Source: [Anoxybacillus] calidus
GTDB taxonomy: Bacteria > Bacillota > Bacilli > Bacillales > Anoxybacillaceae
DNA: 64,000 nucleotides
Assembly: GCF_013760845.1 (NCBI RefSeq)
Contig: NZ_JACDUU010000009.1
Span: 1-64,000, forward strand
Reading direction: 5' to 3'
Shown here: one piece after another, positions 20,284 through 28,939 of the stretch
Numbering within the stretch: position 1 is the stretch's first letter
How the letters are laid out: every line of letters begins with the position of its first letter
Notes under the pieces: model-generated
Seen by the model: only the letters and a program-made list of their open reading frames with translations
Database searches by the model: none
Told to the model about the DNA's origin: nothing
Position numbers and translations under genes: made by a program

Positions 20284-22347
20284 TTGGAAATCATCCCGAG
20301 TAACCGATTTAGAGGAACGTTGAAATATATTCGTGCTTTTGCTTTTGTGAGCCTTATCCTAGCAATCTTATTCAGCATTGGCATTATCGGCGTCATTGCA
20401 TTTGCTAAAATCGAAGGAGCTCCACCTTTAGCAGTGCCGCAAACAACCATTTTTTATGCAGACGATGGTTCAAAAATTGGCGAAAGCCATAACGGGCAAA
20501 AACGTTATTGGGTCAACCTCGACCAAATATCTCCTACCCTTATTAACGCAACCATTGCCGTTGAGGATCGCAAATTTTTTGAGCATTATGGCTTTGACAT
20601 GAAACGAATTGCTGCTGCAGCGCTTGCTGATATAAAAGCAATGGCAAAAATACAAGGCGCAAGTACAATTACGCAACAGTACGCCCGTAATTTATTTTTA
20701 AGCCACAACAAAACATGGGCAAGGAAATTTCAAGAAGCGCTTTATACAATTCGACTTGAAGCAAACTACAGCAAAAACGAAATTTTAGAAGGCTACTTAA
20801 ACACCATTTACTATGGTCACGGTGCATACGGCATCGAAGCAGCCGCTAATTATTATTTCAGTAAAACAGCGAAGCAATTAACATTAAGCGAGGCAAGCAT
20901 GTTGGCAGGGATTCCAAAGGGTCCTTATTACTATTCGCCTCTCATTAATGAAAAACGAGCAAAACAACGTCAAAAAGCCGTTTTAACGTCGATGGTGAAA
21001 GCCGGTTATATTAGCAAAAAAGAAGCGGAAAAAGCCTACGAGACACCTCTCGTGTACTCCCGCAATCATGAAGTGGAAAAAAAACAAGTTGCTCCTTACT
21101 TCCAGGACATTGTTAATCATGTACTTAAAAATGACTTAGGAATTGACGAACAGACTATTGAAATGGGCGGTTTACGAGTTTACACCTCTCTCGATCCAAA
21201 ACTGCAAGCAATTGCTGAAAAACACATCAACGAAACCATCGATAAAAATTCCGATATCCAAGTCGCTTTTATCGCTATGGAGCCGCACACTGGAGAGGTG
21301 AAAGCACTAATCGGCGGACGGGATTATGAAAAAAGCACTTTTAATCGCGCTGTTCAGGCAGAGCGGCAACCTGGCTCTACATTTAAACCGTTTCTTTACT
21401 ACGCAGCGCTCAAAAAAGGGTTTACTCCTTCGACAGAAATGCGAAGCGAGCCTACAACCTTTACTTTTGACAACGGAAAATCGACATACACACCGCGCAA
21501 CTATAATAACTATTATGCAAATGATACGATTACACTCGCGCAGGCCATTGCCCTTTCTGATAACGTCTTTGCCGTAAAAACACATCTGTTTATCGGTGAA
21601 GAGGAACTTGTGAAAACGGCCAAACAATTAGGAATTACAAGCAAATTAAAAGAGGTACCATCCCTGGCATTAGGAACATCACCGGTGAAAGTGATTGATA
21701 TGGTCAACGCCTACAGCATTATCGCAAATAACGGAAAAAAAGCTGGGCCTGTATTTATTAAAAAAGTGGTTAATTATCAAGGCGAAACGATTTATGAGCA
21801 TAAAAAAAGCGAAGAGCAAATTCTTGACCGAGATGTGGCCTATGTAACAACCCAACTAATGACAGGAATGTTTGATTCGCGGTTAAACGATTATACTTCT
21901 GTTACCGGACAAACGATTGCGAAAGAAATAACCCGACCTTATGCTGGCAAATCAGGAACGACGAAAACAGATAGTTGGATGATTGGCTATACACCGCAGC
22001 TTGTTGCCGGAGTATGGACGGGATATGATAAAGGTCAAACGATTGACAAAGTGGCTGAAAAGCAATACGCGAAAAAAATTTGGGCTCACTTTATGGAAGA
22101 AGGACTCGAGGGAAAACCGGTCAAGGCATTTAAGCCGACCGAAGGAGTCGTCGGTGTCTACATTAATCCTGACAACGGAAAGCTGGCGACAAAAGCTTGC
22201 CCAGTGAGACGCCTTACTTACTATATCGCTGGCACAGAGCCATCAGAATATTGTACCGATCACATTCATCATAAAACAAAACAGAAAGAATCAAATGAAA
22301 ACAAAGAAAAGAAAAATTGGCTTGAAAAAATATTGAACTGGTTCTAA
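20284..22347 (+). CDS. pbpG: Class A penicillin-binding protein, spore type
   Basis: A bifunctional peptidoglycan glycosyltransferase/transpeptidase anchored by one N-terminal membrane helix (residues ~20-45). Glycosyltransferase motifs include AVEDRKFFEHYG and GASTITQQYARNLF. Transpeptidase motifs are PGSTFKP (Ser nucleophile), LSDN and GKSGTT. The tail is Lys-rich. The GTG at 20272 overlaps the AGGTGA ribosome-binding site, so I use the TTG at 20284, giving 687 residues. B. subtilis PbpG works with PbpF in spore germ-cell-wall synthesis. It has the same neighbours there (speE, ywhD). Confidence 0.93.
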   Translation: MEIIPSNRFRGTLKYIRAFAFVSLILAILFSIGIIGVIAFAKIEGAPPLAVPQTTIFYADDGSKIGESHNGQKRYWVNLDQISPTLINATIAVEDRKFFEHYGFDMKRIAAAALADIKAMAKIQGASTITQQYARNLFLSHNKTWARKFQEALYTIRLEANYSKNEILEGYLNTIYYGHGAYGIEAAANYYFSKTAKQLTLSEASMLAGIPKGPYYYSPLINEKRAKQRQKAVLTSMVKAGYISKKEAEKAYETPLVYSRNHEVEKKQVAPYFQDIVNHVLKNDLGIDEQTIEMGGLRVYTSLDPKLQAIAEKHINETIDKNSDIQVAFIAMEPHTGEVKALIGGRDYEKSTFNRAVQAERQPGSTFKPFLYYAALKKGFTPSTEMRSEPTTFTFDNGKSTYTPRNYNNYYANDTITLAQAIALSDNVFAVKTHLFIGEEELVKTAKQLGITSKLKEVPSLALGTSPVKVIDMVNAYSIIANNGKKAGPVFIKKVVNYQGETIYEHKKSEEQILDRDVAYVTTQLMTGMFDSRLNDYTSVTGQTIAKEITRPYAGKSGTTKTDSWMIGYTPQLVAGVWTGYDKGQTIDKVAEKQYAKKIWAHFMEEGLEGKPVKAFKPTEGVVGVYINPDNGKLATKACPVRRLTYYIAGTEPSEYCTDHIHHKTKQKESNENKEKKNWLEKILNWF

Positions 22348-22352
22348 ACATG

Positions 22353-22384
22353 AAAATCCCCAAGCAAAACGCTTGGGGATTTTC
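22353..22384 (+). terminator. pbpG terminator
   Basis: AAAATCCCCAAGC pairs perfectly with GCTTGGGGATTTT around a five-base loop, six bases past the pbpG stop. Confidence 0.9.
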
Positions 22385-22513
22385 GTGTCCTAGTTTTATA
22401 TTGTGTTACACATTTAGATTTAGTTTACTCTTTTTCCATTAAAAGCTCAAGTCTTGACGGAAGGTCGTTCACAAAACCTTCACATATAAGGTAAAATATT
22501 CCAAAAACTAATT

Positions 22514-23020
22514 TTATGCCAGCAAACCTTTCTTTAATTCCTCACTTGAACGGTTCCACATTTCAATGTCATGGTTCTTTAAAAAGTCAGCAAGTACCTT
22601 TTTCGACTTTTCATCCATATGCTCGACGATAATATGACGCTTTAATGATTTATCCATACGGTTTACGTGTTCCGGCAACGATTTATAGCCGCGGCGCGTT
22701 TCGCGGTCAACCGTCATTTCACAAGCAGCAACCCCTGCATAGTAAGGTCCCTCCGCCTTGCGGTCAATTGTCACCCATACAAGCCAGTATGGTTTTCCGT
22801 TTGGAACTTCTTCACGATTCGGTGTAAATTTAATCCCCTTTTCAACAACGCTACGCGCGTGCATCGCTCCCATATCAACAAACGCTTCTCCCGCTTCAAT
22901 ATCGATAATGACAGGAGAGACATTTTCTAAACTTAACGTTCCTACGCCAAAACCGCCATGTCCATCCGTAGGGTCATTTTTAATAATGTTAAAACCGAGT
23001 TTTTTCTTTTTTTGTTCCAT
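22514..23020 (-). CDS. YwhD family protein
   Basis: A 168-residue protein matching remembered B. subtilis YwhD, whose function is unknown. Conserved parts include GHGGFGVGTLSLENVSPV, IDIEAGEAFVDMGAMHARS and GVAACEMTVDRETRRGYKSL. No signal peptide or membrane segment. I start it at the ATG 23020, with GGGGGACGAG at good spacing. Upstream GTG 23038 precedes that site. It follows the site-2 protease gene by 21 bases and is probably co-transcribed with it. Confidence 0.85.
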   Translation of the reverse strand: MEQKKKKLGFNIIKNDPTDGHGGFGVGTLSLENVSPVIIDIEAGEAFVDMGAMHARSVVEKGIKFTPNREEVPNGKPYWLVWVTIDRKAEGPYYAGVAACEMTVDRETRRGYKSLPEHVNRMDKSLKRHIIVEHMDEKSKKVLADFLKNHDIEMWNRSSEELKKGLLA

Positions 23021-23041
23021 TGACTCGTCCCCCTTCACAAT

Positions 23042-23701
23042 CTACATCATAAGTCCAGAAAAAATCGAATGAAGCATTTGAATAATAAACGGAATCACCA
23101 CATGAAAAATTGGCTGAATCGTATATTGGTCGAGCGGTGTTAACACAAGAACAAGAAAAATAAGGGCACCGTAATTTTCAAATTGCGACATTTTCACCCG
23201 CACATCATTCGGCGCTAAATCTTCAATAATTCGATAGCCGTCTAAAGGCGGGAATGGCAATAAGTTAAAAATAAATAATACGACATTCAAGCCGATAAAA
23301 ATTTGAAAAAACTGATCAAAACCTGCGGCAAACCAATCTGGAATCATATCAAGAATTCCAAAGCCCATCATGCTGTACCAAACAGCAAAACCGAGCGCTG
23401 CCAACATTAAATTACTAAGCGGTCCGGCAAATGAGACAAGAATGCCTGCCAGACGCGGATTTTTAAAATTGTAGCGATTCACTGGCACAGGTCTTGCCCA
23501 GCCAAACCCAGCAATAAAAATGAGCAGCGTACCGAGCAAATCTAAATGAGCAAGCGGCGACAACGTTAATCTTCCTTGATTTTTAGCAGTCGAATCGCCA
23601 AATTTATACGCTGTATATGCATGGGCAAATTCATGCACAGAAAAAGCCATCGCTAACGCCATAAATACATACGGAATTTCTTGAATCGAGTACGGCAGCA
23701 A
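23042..23701 (-). CDS. Site-2 protease family membrane peptidase (YwhC-like)
   Basis: An M50-family membrane zinc peptidase with the active-site HEFAH motif (residues ~23-27) in the first helix and NLLPFPPLDG near the second metal ligand. About five or six membrane helices are present. The substrate is unknown. The GTG at 23710 abuts the AAGGAG site, so the TTG at 23701 (LLPYSIQEIPYVF) is the likelier start, 219 residues as in YwhC. It is divergent from the tautomerase gene. Confidence 0.88.
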   Translation of the reverse strand: MLPYSIQEIPYVFMALAMAFSVHEFAHAYTAYKFGDSTAKNQGRLTLSPLAHLDLLGTLLIFIAGFGWARPVPVNRYNFKNPRLAGILVSFAGPLSNLMLAALGFAVWYSMMGFGILDMIPDWFAAGFDQFFQIFIGLNVVLFIFNLLPFPPLDGYRIIEDLAPNDVRVKMSQFENYGALIFLVLVLTPLDQYTIQPIFHVVIPFIIQMLHSIFSGLMM

Positions 23702-23796
23702 ATTTTCCACTCCTTCTTTCTACTATCCTCATCAACAGTATACATGATTCTTTATCAATACTAAAACAATGACTAAACGATTTTTTCCATTGAAAA

Positions 23797-23805
23797 TGGT
23801 ATAAT
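23797..23805 (+). promoter_or_regulatory. Extended -10 promoter of tautomerase gene
   Basis: TGGTATAAT is a consensus extended -10 element. A small inverted repeat CCATT-GAA-AATGG (23788-23800) overlaps it and might be an operator. There is no good -35. The coding start is 37 bases downstream. Confidence 0.6.
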
Positions 23806-23841
23806 AAATTTGCAAACTTCATCATAAAGGAGAAGAGTTCC

Positions 23842-24027
23842 ATGCCTTACGTAACTGTAAAAATGCTTGAAGGCCGTACAGAAGAGCAAAAGAAAGCACT
23901 TGTAGAAAAAGTAACAGAAGCAGTTGCCGAAACAACCGGTGCACCAAAAGAAAAAATTGTTGTATTTATTGAAGAAATGTCAAAAAACCATTATGCCATT
24001 GGCGGCAAACGTTTAAGCGACGAATAA
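23842..24027 (+). CDS. 4-oxalocrotonate tautomerase family protein (YwhB-like)
   Basis: A 61-residue tautomerase. Pro2 (Pro1 after Met removal) is the catalytic base, and the sequence PYVTVKMLEGRTEEQKKALV is typical. Arg residues near 11 and 55 would bind a carboxylate. B. subtilis YwhB has phenylpyruvate/2-hydroxymuconate tautomerase activity in vitro, but the physiological role is unclear. AAAGGAGAAG precedes the ATG. It is a single-gene unit with its own promoter and terminator. Confidence 0.93.
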   Translation: MPYVTVKMLEGRTEEQKKALVEKVTEAVAETTGAPKEKIVVFIEEMSKNHYAIGGKRLSDE

Positions 24028-24039
24028 GGCACATAATGT

Positions 24040-24075
24040 CGGGAAGCTAACATGCGGCTTCTCGATATTTTTTTA
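24040..24075 (+). terminator. Terminator of tautomerase gene
   Basis: CGGGAAGC pairs with GCTTCTCG and is followed by ATATTTTTTT. Confidence 0.8.
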
Positions 24076-24129
24076 TTGCATATCTACGAAAAAACGAATA
24101 TTATAATATAGGTTTTAAAAAATGTTCGT
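24076..24129 (+). promoter_or_regulatory. Permease promoter with flanking inverted repeat
   Basis: TTGCAT (24076-24081), 17 bases, TATTAT (24099-24104) forms a promoter; an overlapping TATAAT is at 24102-24107. ACGAATATT (24094-24102) and AATGTTCGT (24121-24129) are inverted and resemble half-sites of the PurR box (CGAAC). Their spacing is longer than the usual PurR pair, so PurR control is only a suggestion. Confidence 0.4.
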
Positions 24130-24144
24130 TTTTTGGAGGTTCAC

Positions 24145-25446
24145 ATGTTTAAACTATCACAATATAAAACAAACACCAAAACCGAAATATTGGCTGGGTT
24201 AACAACATTCTTAACAATGGTATACATCGTCATTGTCAATCCAGTCATTTTATCAGACGCCGGTGTGCCGTTTGAACAAGTGTTTATGGCAACGATTATC
24301 GCTACCATTATCGGAACACTTTGGATGGCGTTATTAGCAAACTATCCAATCGCCATTGCACCCGGTATGGGATTAAATGCTTATTTTGCCTATTCCGTTG
24401 TCGGCTCGCACGGGAATATTTCTTATGAAATTGCGTTCTCAGCTGTATTTGTTGCTGGAATTATTTTCATTACCTTATCATTAACACCATTCCGCCGCAA
24501 ACTCATTGAGGCGATCCCGGAGAACTTAAAACATGGAATTACCGCAGGAATCGGGCTATTTATTGCGTTTATCGGGCTGCGTTTGACAGGAATTATTACA
24601 GATCATCCAACAAATTTAGTAGCCTTAGGTGATTTACATTCGCCTTCTGCGATTCTTGCATTAATTGGCTTAGCTGTTACGCTTATTTTGATGTCGCTCC
24701 GAATCAACGGTGCCCTCTTTTTCGGAATGATTATAACAGGGATTGTCGCTTATTTTACAGGACAATTAAAGTTTGATAAAGGTTTTGTCTCCATGCCGTC
24801 TTTACCAGAAGGTCTCATGATTATGAATCCTCTGACGGCCATCGGCGATGTCGTGCAATATGGATTATATGCCGTTGTCTTCTCGTTTTTGCTTGTAACG
24901 ATTTTTGATACGACAGGAACGATGATTGGTGTCGCACATCAGGCTGGACTTATGAAAGGAAATACAATGCCGCGTGCCCGCGAAGCGCTTCTAGCTGATT
25001 CGATTGCGACAACAGTAGGCGCTATGTTCGGGACAAGCCCGACATCCGCTTATATTGAATCTTCTGCCGGCGTAGCAGCTGGAGGACGGACTGGATTAAC
25101 ATCGCTGACTGTTGCAGTATTATTTGCGATTTCCGCCTTTTTCGGTCCACTTGTCAGTGCCGTATCCGGAATTTCTGCAATTACTGCACCAGCATTAATT
25201 ATTGTCGGAAGTCTCATGATGGGAAGCATTACACACATTAAATGGGACGAACTTGATGAAGCGTTCCCAGCATTTCTCATTATTTTAAGCATGCCGCTGA
25301 CATCCAGTATCGCGACAGGAATCGCGCTCGGCTTCATCTCTTATCCACTTTTAAAAATGACACGCGGAAAATGGCGCGAAGTACACCCGCTCGTCTACCT
25401 GTTCGCTGTATTGTTCTTCTATCAGTTAGCATTTTTGCCACACTAA
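24145..25446 (+). CDS. NCS2-family purine permease (PbuG/PbuO-like)
   Basis: A membrane transporter with about 12-13 helices, 433 residues. It carries the AzgA/PbuG-type motifs LANYPIAIAPGMGLNAYFAYSVV and FGTSPTSAYIESSAGVAAGGRTGLTS, which line the substrate site. It is expected to import guanine, hypoxanthine or adenine with protons. The ATG at 24145 has GGAGG eight bases upstream. It is flanked by terminators, so it is a single-gene unit. Exact substrate is not visible. Confidence 0.92.
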   Translation: MFKLSQYKTNTKTEILAGLTTFLTMVYIVIVNPVILSDAGVPFEQVFMATIIATIIGTLWMALLANYPIAIAPGMGLNAYFAYSVVGSHGNISYEIAFSAVFVAGIIFITLSLTPFRRKLIEAIPENLKHGITAGIGLFIAFIGLRLTGIITDHPTNLVALGDLHSPSAILALIGLAVTLILMSLRINGALFFGMIITGIVAYFTGQLKFDKGFVSMPSLPEGLMIMNPLTAIGDVVQYGLYAVVFSFLLVTIFDTTGTMIGVAHQAGLMKGNTMPRAREALLADSIATTVGAMFGTSPTSAYIESSAGVAAGGRTGLTSLTVAVLFAISAFFGPLVSAVSGISAITAPALIIVGSLMMGSITHIKWDELDEAFPAFLIILSMPLTSSIATGIALGFISYPLLKMTRGKWREVHPLVYLFAVLFFYQLAFLPH

Positions 25447-25453
25447 AACAAAT

Positions 25454-25485
25454 AAAGCAGCTCGTTATAAACGACGGGCTGCTTT
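25454..25485 (+). terminator. Terminator of purine permease gene
   Basis: AAAGCAGCTCGT pairs with ACGACGGGCTGCTTT (three unpaired bases), followed by ATCTTTATT. Confidence 0.82.
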
Positions 25486-25585
25486 ATCTTTATTAATGAA
25501 CAGATATTTTAACTTGTTCTCCTTCCCTTTCTTCCTTGTGCTTTAAAACAAATTAAAAGCAATAACATTCCAAAAAAAAACGCCA

Positions 25586-25608
25586 AAAGCATGGTTACCC
25601 CATGCTTT
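25586..25608 (-). terminator. Terminator of ywgA-like gene
   Basis: AAAGCATGG and CCATGCTTT are perfect arms around five bases. The minus strand continues to a nine-T run (25580-25572). It lies eight bases past the stop. Confidence 0.85.
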
Positions 25609-25616
25609 CCTTATTC

Positions 25617-26135
25617 TCACATATGAATATGTTTTTTCGCTTTAGAGCGCAATTGTTCAATATATGCATACGCCTGCTCGATTTCCTCTTCCGTATAACG
25701 TTGCTTGCTTTTTAAGGAAACGATTTTTTCTTTTACTTCTTCTTTACTTAAATTTTCGAAATAGAGGATCGTAGATACTAACTCTAAAAACCGAGAATTT
25801 TTTTCATTCATATCCTGCATGCATTCTTCTAGATGCGGCATATCAATGTCATAGTGGCTTAAAAACTCTTCACCAGCTTCCGTCAAAGTATAACGGTATT
25901 GAAAATAACCGCCCTTTTTCTCTTTCATTTCATGGAGAAATCCAAGGTTACATAGCTCTTCGATTCTTAGTGTCAATTCTTCAGAATATGGGCCATAAAA
26001 ATGAAATCCAAATTTCTCATAAAAAGGAAAGTTCATCTTTTTAGCGATATAGATCATTTTTTGTAATTTTTTCCGACCGACAATCTCCCCCGCCATCGCC
26101 AAAGCCTTCATAATTTTTGCATGCTCGATTAACAA
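25617..26135 (-). CDS. YwgA family protein
   Basis: A 172-residue protein close to B. subtilis YwgA, function unknown. The N-terminal GRKKLQKMIYIAKKMNFPFYEKFGFHFYGPYS motif is the family signature. It recalls winged-helix/antitoxin-like proteins of the SocA/Panacea type. The likely start is TTG 26135, which preserves the family N-terminus MLxxHAK. AGGAGA lies 10 bases further up. It follows the HD-phosphohydrolase gene by 14 bases, so they form an operon. Confidence 0.83.
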   Translation of the reverse strand: MLIEHAKIMKALAMAGEIVGRKKLQKMIYIAKKMNFPFYEKFGFHFYGPYSEELTLRIEELCNLGFLHEMKEKKGGYFQYRYTLTEAGEEFLSHYDIDMPHLEECMQDMNEKNSRFLELVSTILYFENLSKEEVKEKIVSLKSKQRYTEEEIEQAYAYIEQLRSKAKKHIHM

Positions 26136-26149
26136 CTCCCCGTCATCTC

Positions 26150-27451
26150 CTAACCCTCTAATATTTCTTTAATTTTTTTCTTTGTCGCACGCTTCGTCGA
26201 TAAGTCATCAATAAAATCTTGCGGAAAATATAGTTTATGATCAGTCCGCCGCTTTCCCGATATTGCATCGACAATGACAGACTCTCTGGACAGCTCCCGC
26301 AATTCACCATTTGGCATCAGCAAATAAATCGGCAGACGCTCCCCTTCTTCACCCGGACGATAAAAGTCATACGGTAAATCAGACGATGAATCAACAACTA
26401 AATAATATTCCGGGTCAATGCCTGCTTTTTTAAATAGTGCATTCAGCTCCAAAAGCTTCTTCATCTGCTCGTTCGTCGGGCTAAACTCCACATATTTAAA
26501 CAAGTTTCGATTGACAAACCGACGGCATAAATCGCTTAAAATCGAGTCCGCTTCATTTTGCCACTCTTGAAAATAATAGAGAATAACTGCCTCGTCCAAT
26601 CTTAAATATTCTTCGAGATTCACTTTTTCTTGAAATAGGGAATAAAAATGAACAGGTTTTGTTTTGAAAGAATAACCGTCTTCATGAAGCTTTTTCGCGC
26701 GGTGCAAAATTTTCGTGAGTATCACTTCAGCGCTTCTTGTTACTGGGTGAAAGTATACTTGCCAATACATTTGATATCGGCTCATGATGTAATCTTCTAC
26801 CGCATGCATTCCGCTTCGCTTAATAACGACTTGATCTTCGCGCGGACGCATGACACGCAAAATTCGCTCCATATCAAAATTTCCATAGCTGACACCTGTA
26901 TAGTAAGCATCGCGAAGCAAATAATCCATACGATCAGCATCAATTTGACTGGAAATTAAACTGACAACAAGCTTATTTTTATATGTTTTCGCAATAACTT
27001 CGGCTACTTTTTTCGGAAAATCATCACCCATACGGCGCAATACTTTGTTGACTTCCGTATCACCTAAAATAATTGCTTGCGTAAAATCTTCATGATCGAG
27101 ATGAAACACTTTTTCAAACGAATGCGAAAAGGGACCATGCCCTAAATCATGTAACAGCGCCGCACATAAACATAAGAGCCGTTCACTATGGTCCCAATGC
27201 TCCCGCCCAACAAACACATCGTCAATAATGCGGCGAATGATTTCATAGACACCAAGCGAATGATTAAATCGGCTATGTTCAGCGCCGTGAAACGTTAAAT
27301 AGGTCGTACCAAGCTGCTTAATGCGGCGCAAGCGCTGAAATTCTTTTGTCCCTATTAAATCCCAAATAAGTTTATCCCGAACATGTATGTAACGGTGAAC
27401 GGGATCTTTAAATACTTTTTCTTCGCTTAATTGTCCGCCTGGATACGCCAT
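26150..27451 (-). CDS. HD-domain phosphohydrolase (YwfO-like)
   Basis: A 433-residue HD-superfamily hydrolase. Metal-site residues are seen in EHSRFNHSLG and LLHDLGHGPFSHSFE, with further residues in IDADRMDYLLRD. This arrangement matches dGTPase/SAMHD1-type proteins, and YwfO of B. subtilis belongs here. A nucleotide triphosphate substrate is plausible but not shown. ATG at 27451 has GGAAGAGGAG upstream. It is the first gene of the pair with the ywgA-like gene. Confidence 0.88.
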   Translation of the reverse strand: MAYPGGQLSEEKVFKDPVHRYIHVRDKLIWDLIGTKEFQRLRRIKQLGTTYLTFHGAEHSRFNHSLGVYEIIRRIIDDVFVGREHWDHSERLLCLCAALLHDLGHGPFSHSFEKVFHLDHEDFTQAIILGDTEVNKVLRRMGDDFPKKVAEVIAKTYKNKLVVSLISSQIDADRMDYLLRDAYYTGVSYGNFDMERILRVMRPREDQVVIKRSGMHAVEDYIMSRYQMYWQVYFHPVTRSAEVILTKILHRAKKLHEDGYSFKTKPVHFYSLFQEKVNLEEYLRLDEAVILYYFQEWQNEADSILSDLCRRFVNRNLFKYVEFSPTNEQMKKLLELNALFKKAGIDPEYYLVVDSSSDLPYDFYRPGEEGERLPIYLLMPNGELRELSRESVIVDAISGKRRTDHKLYFPQDFIDDLSTKRATKKKIKEILEG

Positions 27452-27556
27452 TTTATCTCCTCTTCCATTTCTAACATGAATCTATTATAAGCGGTTTATT
27501 TCGGCAAAAAAATACTTGATTTTTATATACTAGTATTTCCTAAAAATAGAAACAAA

Positions 27557-27590
27557 AAATCACCTTTCATAAATGAAGGCGATTTTTTTC
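27557..27590 (-). terminator. Terminator of DUF1450 gene
   Basis: AAATC..CCTTTCAT pairs with ATGAAGG..GATTT and is followed on the minus strand by TTTTTTG. It begins two bases past the stop. Confidence 0.82.
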
Positions 27591-27591
27591 G

Positions 27592-27816
27592 TCATTTTTT
27601 AATCTTTTGTGCAATTTTTTCGATTAATTCATCTTCGTTTGCAGCAGAGATAGGGCGGTTATTAACAAAAGCAAAAGATTTTTTTCTTCCTGGACCGCAG
27701 TAAGATTGACAACCGATTTGAATTTTCGCGTTCGGATCGAGCTTTTTTAGGCGCGGCAAAAGCGTCTTCAAATTCGTCGCTTGACAGTCATCACACACAC
27801 GAAACTCGTTTGTCAT
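27592..27816 (-). CDS. DUF1450 thioredoxin-like small protein
   Basis: A 74-residue DUF1450/YuzB-type protein. Cysteines occur as VCDDCQATN near the N-terminus and [19 protein letters not shown] in the middle, a pattern like 2Fe-2S ferredoxin/thioredoxin folds. Function is unknown. Its N-terminal CDDC and middle CQSYCGPG could bind a metal or form disulfides. ATG at 27816 has AAAGGATGAG upstream. It is a single-gene unit with its own terminator. Confidence 0.88.
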   Translation of the reverse strand: MTNEFRVCDDCQATNLKTLLPRLKKLDPNAKIQIGCQSYCGPGRKKSFAFVNNRPISAANEDELIEKIAQKIKK

Positions 27817-28004
27817 CGATTCTCATCCTTTCTATCATTCAGGCGTTTCAACACTAACGTGTATTCTACATCTTCTCAGCTTACAATGCAAGCTGTTAGC
27901 TCCTCCAGTTAATGGATTAAAAGTCTCACAAATTTTTATTTATAAATAAAAAATCTACCAAAAAATAGTATAGGCTTTCTTATTTTTGTCTATGCTACTA
28001 CTAA

Positions 28005-28153
28005 TAAGAAAAGCGTAAGCGCCCCATCTAGCCCCGAAACGCGCTGGAGCGATTGTGAGCATCTCGAGCTGCTTAAAGCATCGGTCATGCTTTTCGCAAG
28101 TTTTGCCATGAAGTATTTTCAAGAAGCGAACTGGATGGGCGCTGAAGCTAGAC
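28005..28153. repeat. Large imperfect palindrome, second repeat class
   Basis: About 149 bp beginning AAGAAAAGCGTAAGCGCCCC and ending GGGCGCTGAAGCTAGAC. The ends are inverted (AAGCGCCCCATCTAG versus CTGGATGGGCGCT). GC content is clearly above the AT-rich flanks. It resembles the large AGCG..GCGCC intergenic repeats I know from Bacillus and Geobacillus genomes. It fills most of the 364-base gap before rsfA. The first 140 bases of that gap hold nothing recognisable. Confidence 0.7.
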
Positions 28154-28180
28154 ATTTATCAAGAAAAGGGAGTTGAGAGC

Positions 28181-28837
28181 ATGAAACAACGACAAGATGC
28201 GTGGTCAGAAGAAGATGATTTACTGTTGGCGGAAACGGTATTGCGCCATGTGAGAGAAGGAAGTACACAGCTGAATGCTTTTGAGGAAGTAGGAGATAAA
28301 TTAAATCGAACATCTGCTGCTTGCGGGTTCCGCTGGAATGCAGTTGTTCGCCAACGTTACGAACAAGCGCTGCAACTTGCTAAAAAACAGCGAAAACAAC
28401 GTCAACGAGCGCTCGGCAAAAATCAGCCCGTTCGCAAAAAATTGCTTTATACACCTCCTGTACCTTCATTAGAAGATTTAGAAGCGACAAGCATTTTGCA
28501 GACGTCAACGAACAATGTTGAAGTAAATGGCATGTCCATTGACCACGTCATTTCTTTCTTGCAAACATTAAAAGCAATGAATACAAATCACGAGGCACTG
28601 CAAAAAGAGAATGAAAGATTGAAAAAAGAAAATGCCGAAATGATCGCAAAAAATGAAGAACTTGAGAAAAAGATTGCCAAACTGGAAGAAAACTCTTCAA
28701 CCATTCAAGAAGACTATGAAACACTGATGAAAATTATGAACCGCGCTCGAAAAATGGTATTGTTAGAAGAAGAAGAGCGGCCAGCGACAAAATTTAAAAT
28801 GGACCGTAATGGAAATTTGGAAAAAATTGCAGAATAA
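28181..28837 (+). CDS. rsfA: RsfA-family prespore transcription factor
   Basis: A 218-residue protein with an N-terminal Myb/SANT-like DNA-binding domain ([22 protein letters not shown]...[12 protein letters not shown], residues ~5-60). A basic linker follows, then a coiled coil of Lys/Glu heptads at ~135-185. B. subtilis RsfA (YwfN) adjusts sigma-F-dependent transcription in the forespore and occupies the same neighbourhood. ATG has AAAGGGAGTTG upstream. A perfect terminator follows immediately. Confidence 0.88.
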   Translation: MKQRQDAWSEEDDLLLAETVLRHVREGSTQLNAFEEVGDKLNRTSAACGFRWNAVVRQRYEQALQLAKKQRKQRQRALGKNQPVRKKLLYTPPVPSLEDLEATSILQTSTNNVEVNGMSIDHVISFLQTLKAMNTNHEALQKENERLKKENAEMIAKNEELEKKIAKLEENSSTIQEDYETLMKIMNRARKMVLLEEEERPATKFKMDRNGNLEKIAE

Positions 28838-28876
28838 GCAAAAAGGGTATCTCTATAAATGAGGTACCCTTTTTGC
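28838..28876 (+). terminator. rsfA terminator
   Basis: GCAAAAAGGGTA-CTC pairs with GAG-TACCCTTTTTGC directly after the stop codon. Confidence 0.9.
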
Positions 28877-28939
28877 TTGCCAACTGTATCAATGCATTGA
28901 AACGACTATTTTCCTGACTAACCGATACTTAAAGATACA

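Noticed and set aside
22437-22500. Short minus-strand frame ending NDLPSRLELLMEKE downstream of ywhD-like gene
   Set aside because: Only 15 residues follow a possible start and no ribosome-binding site is seen.
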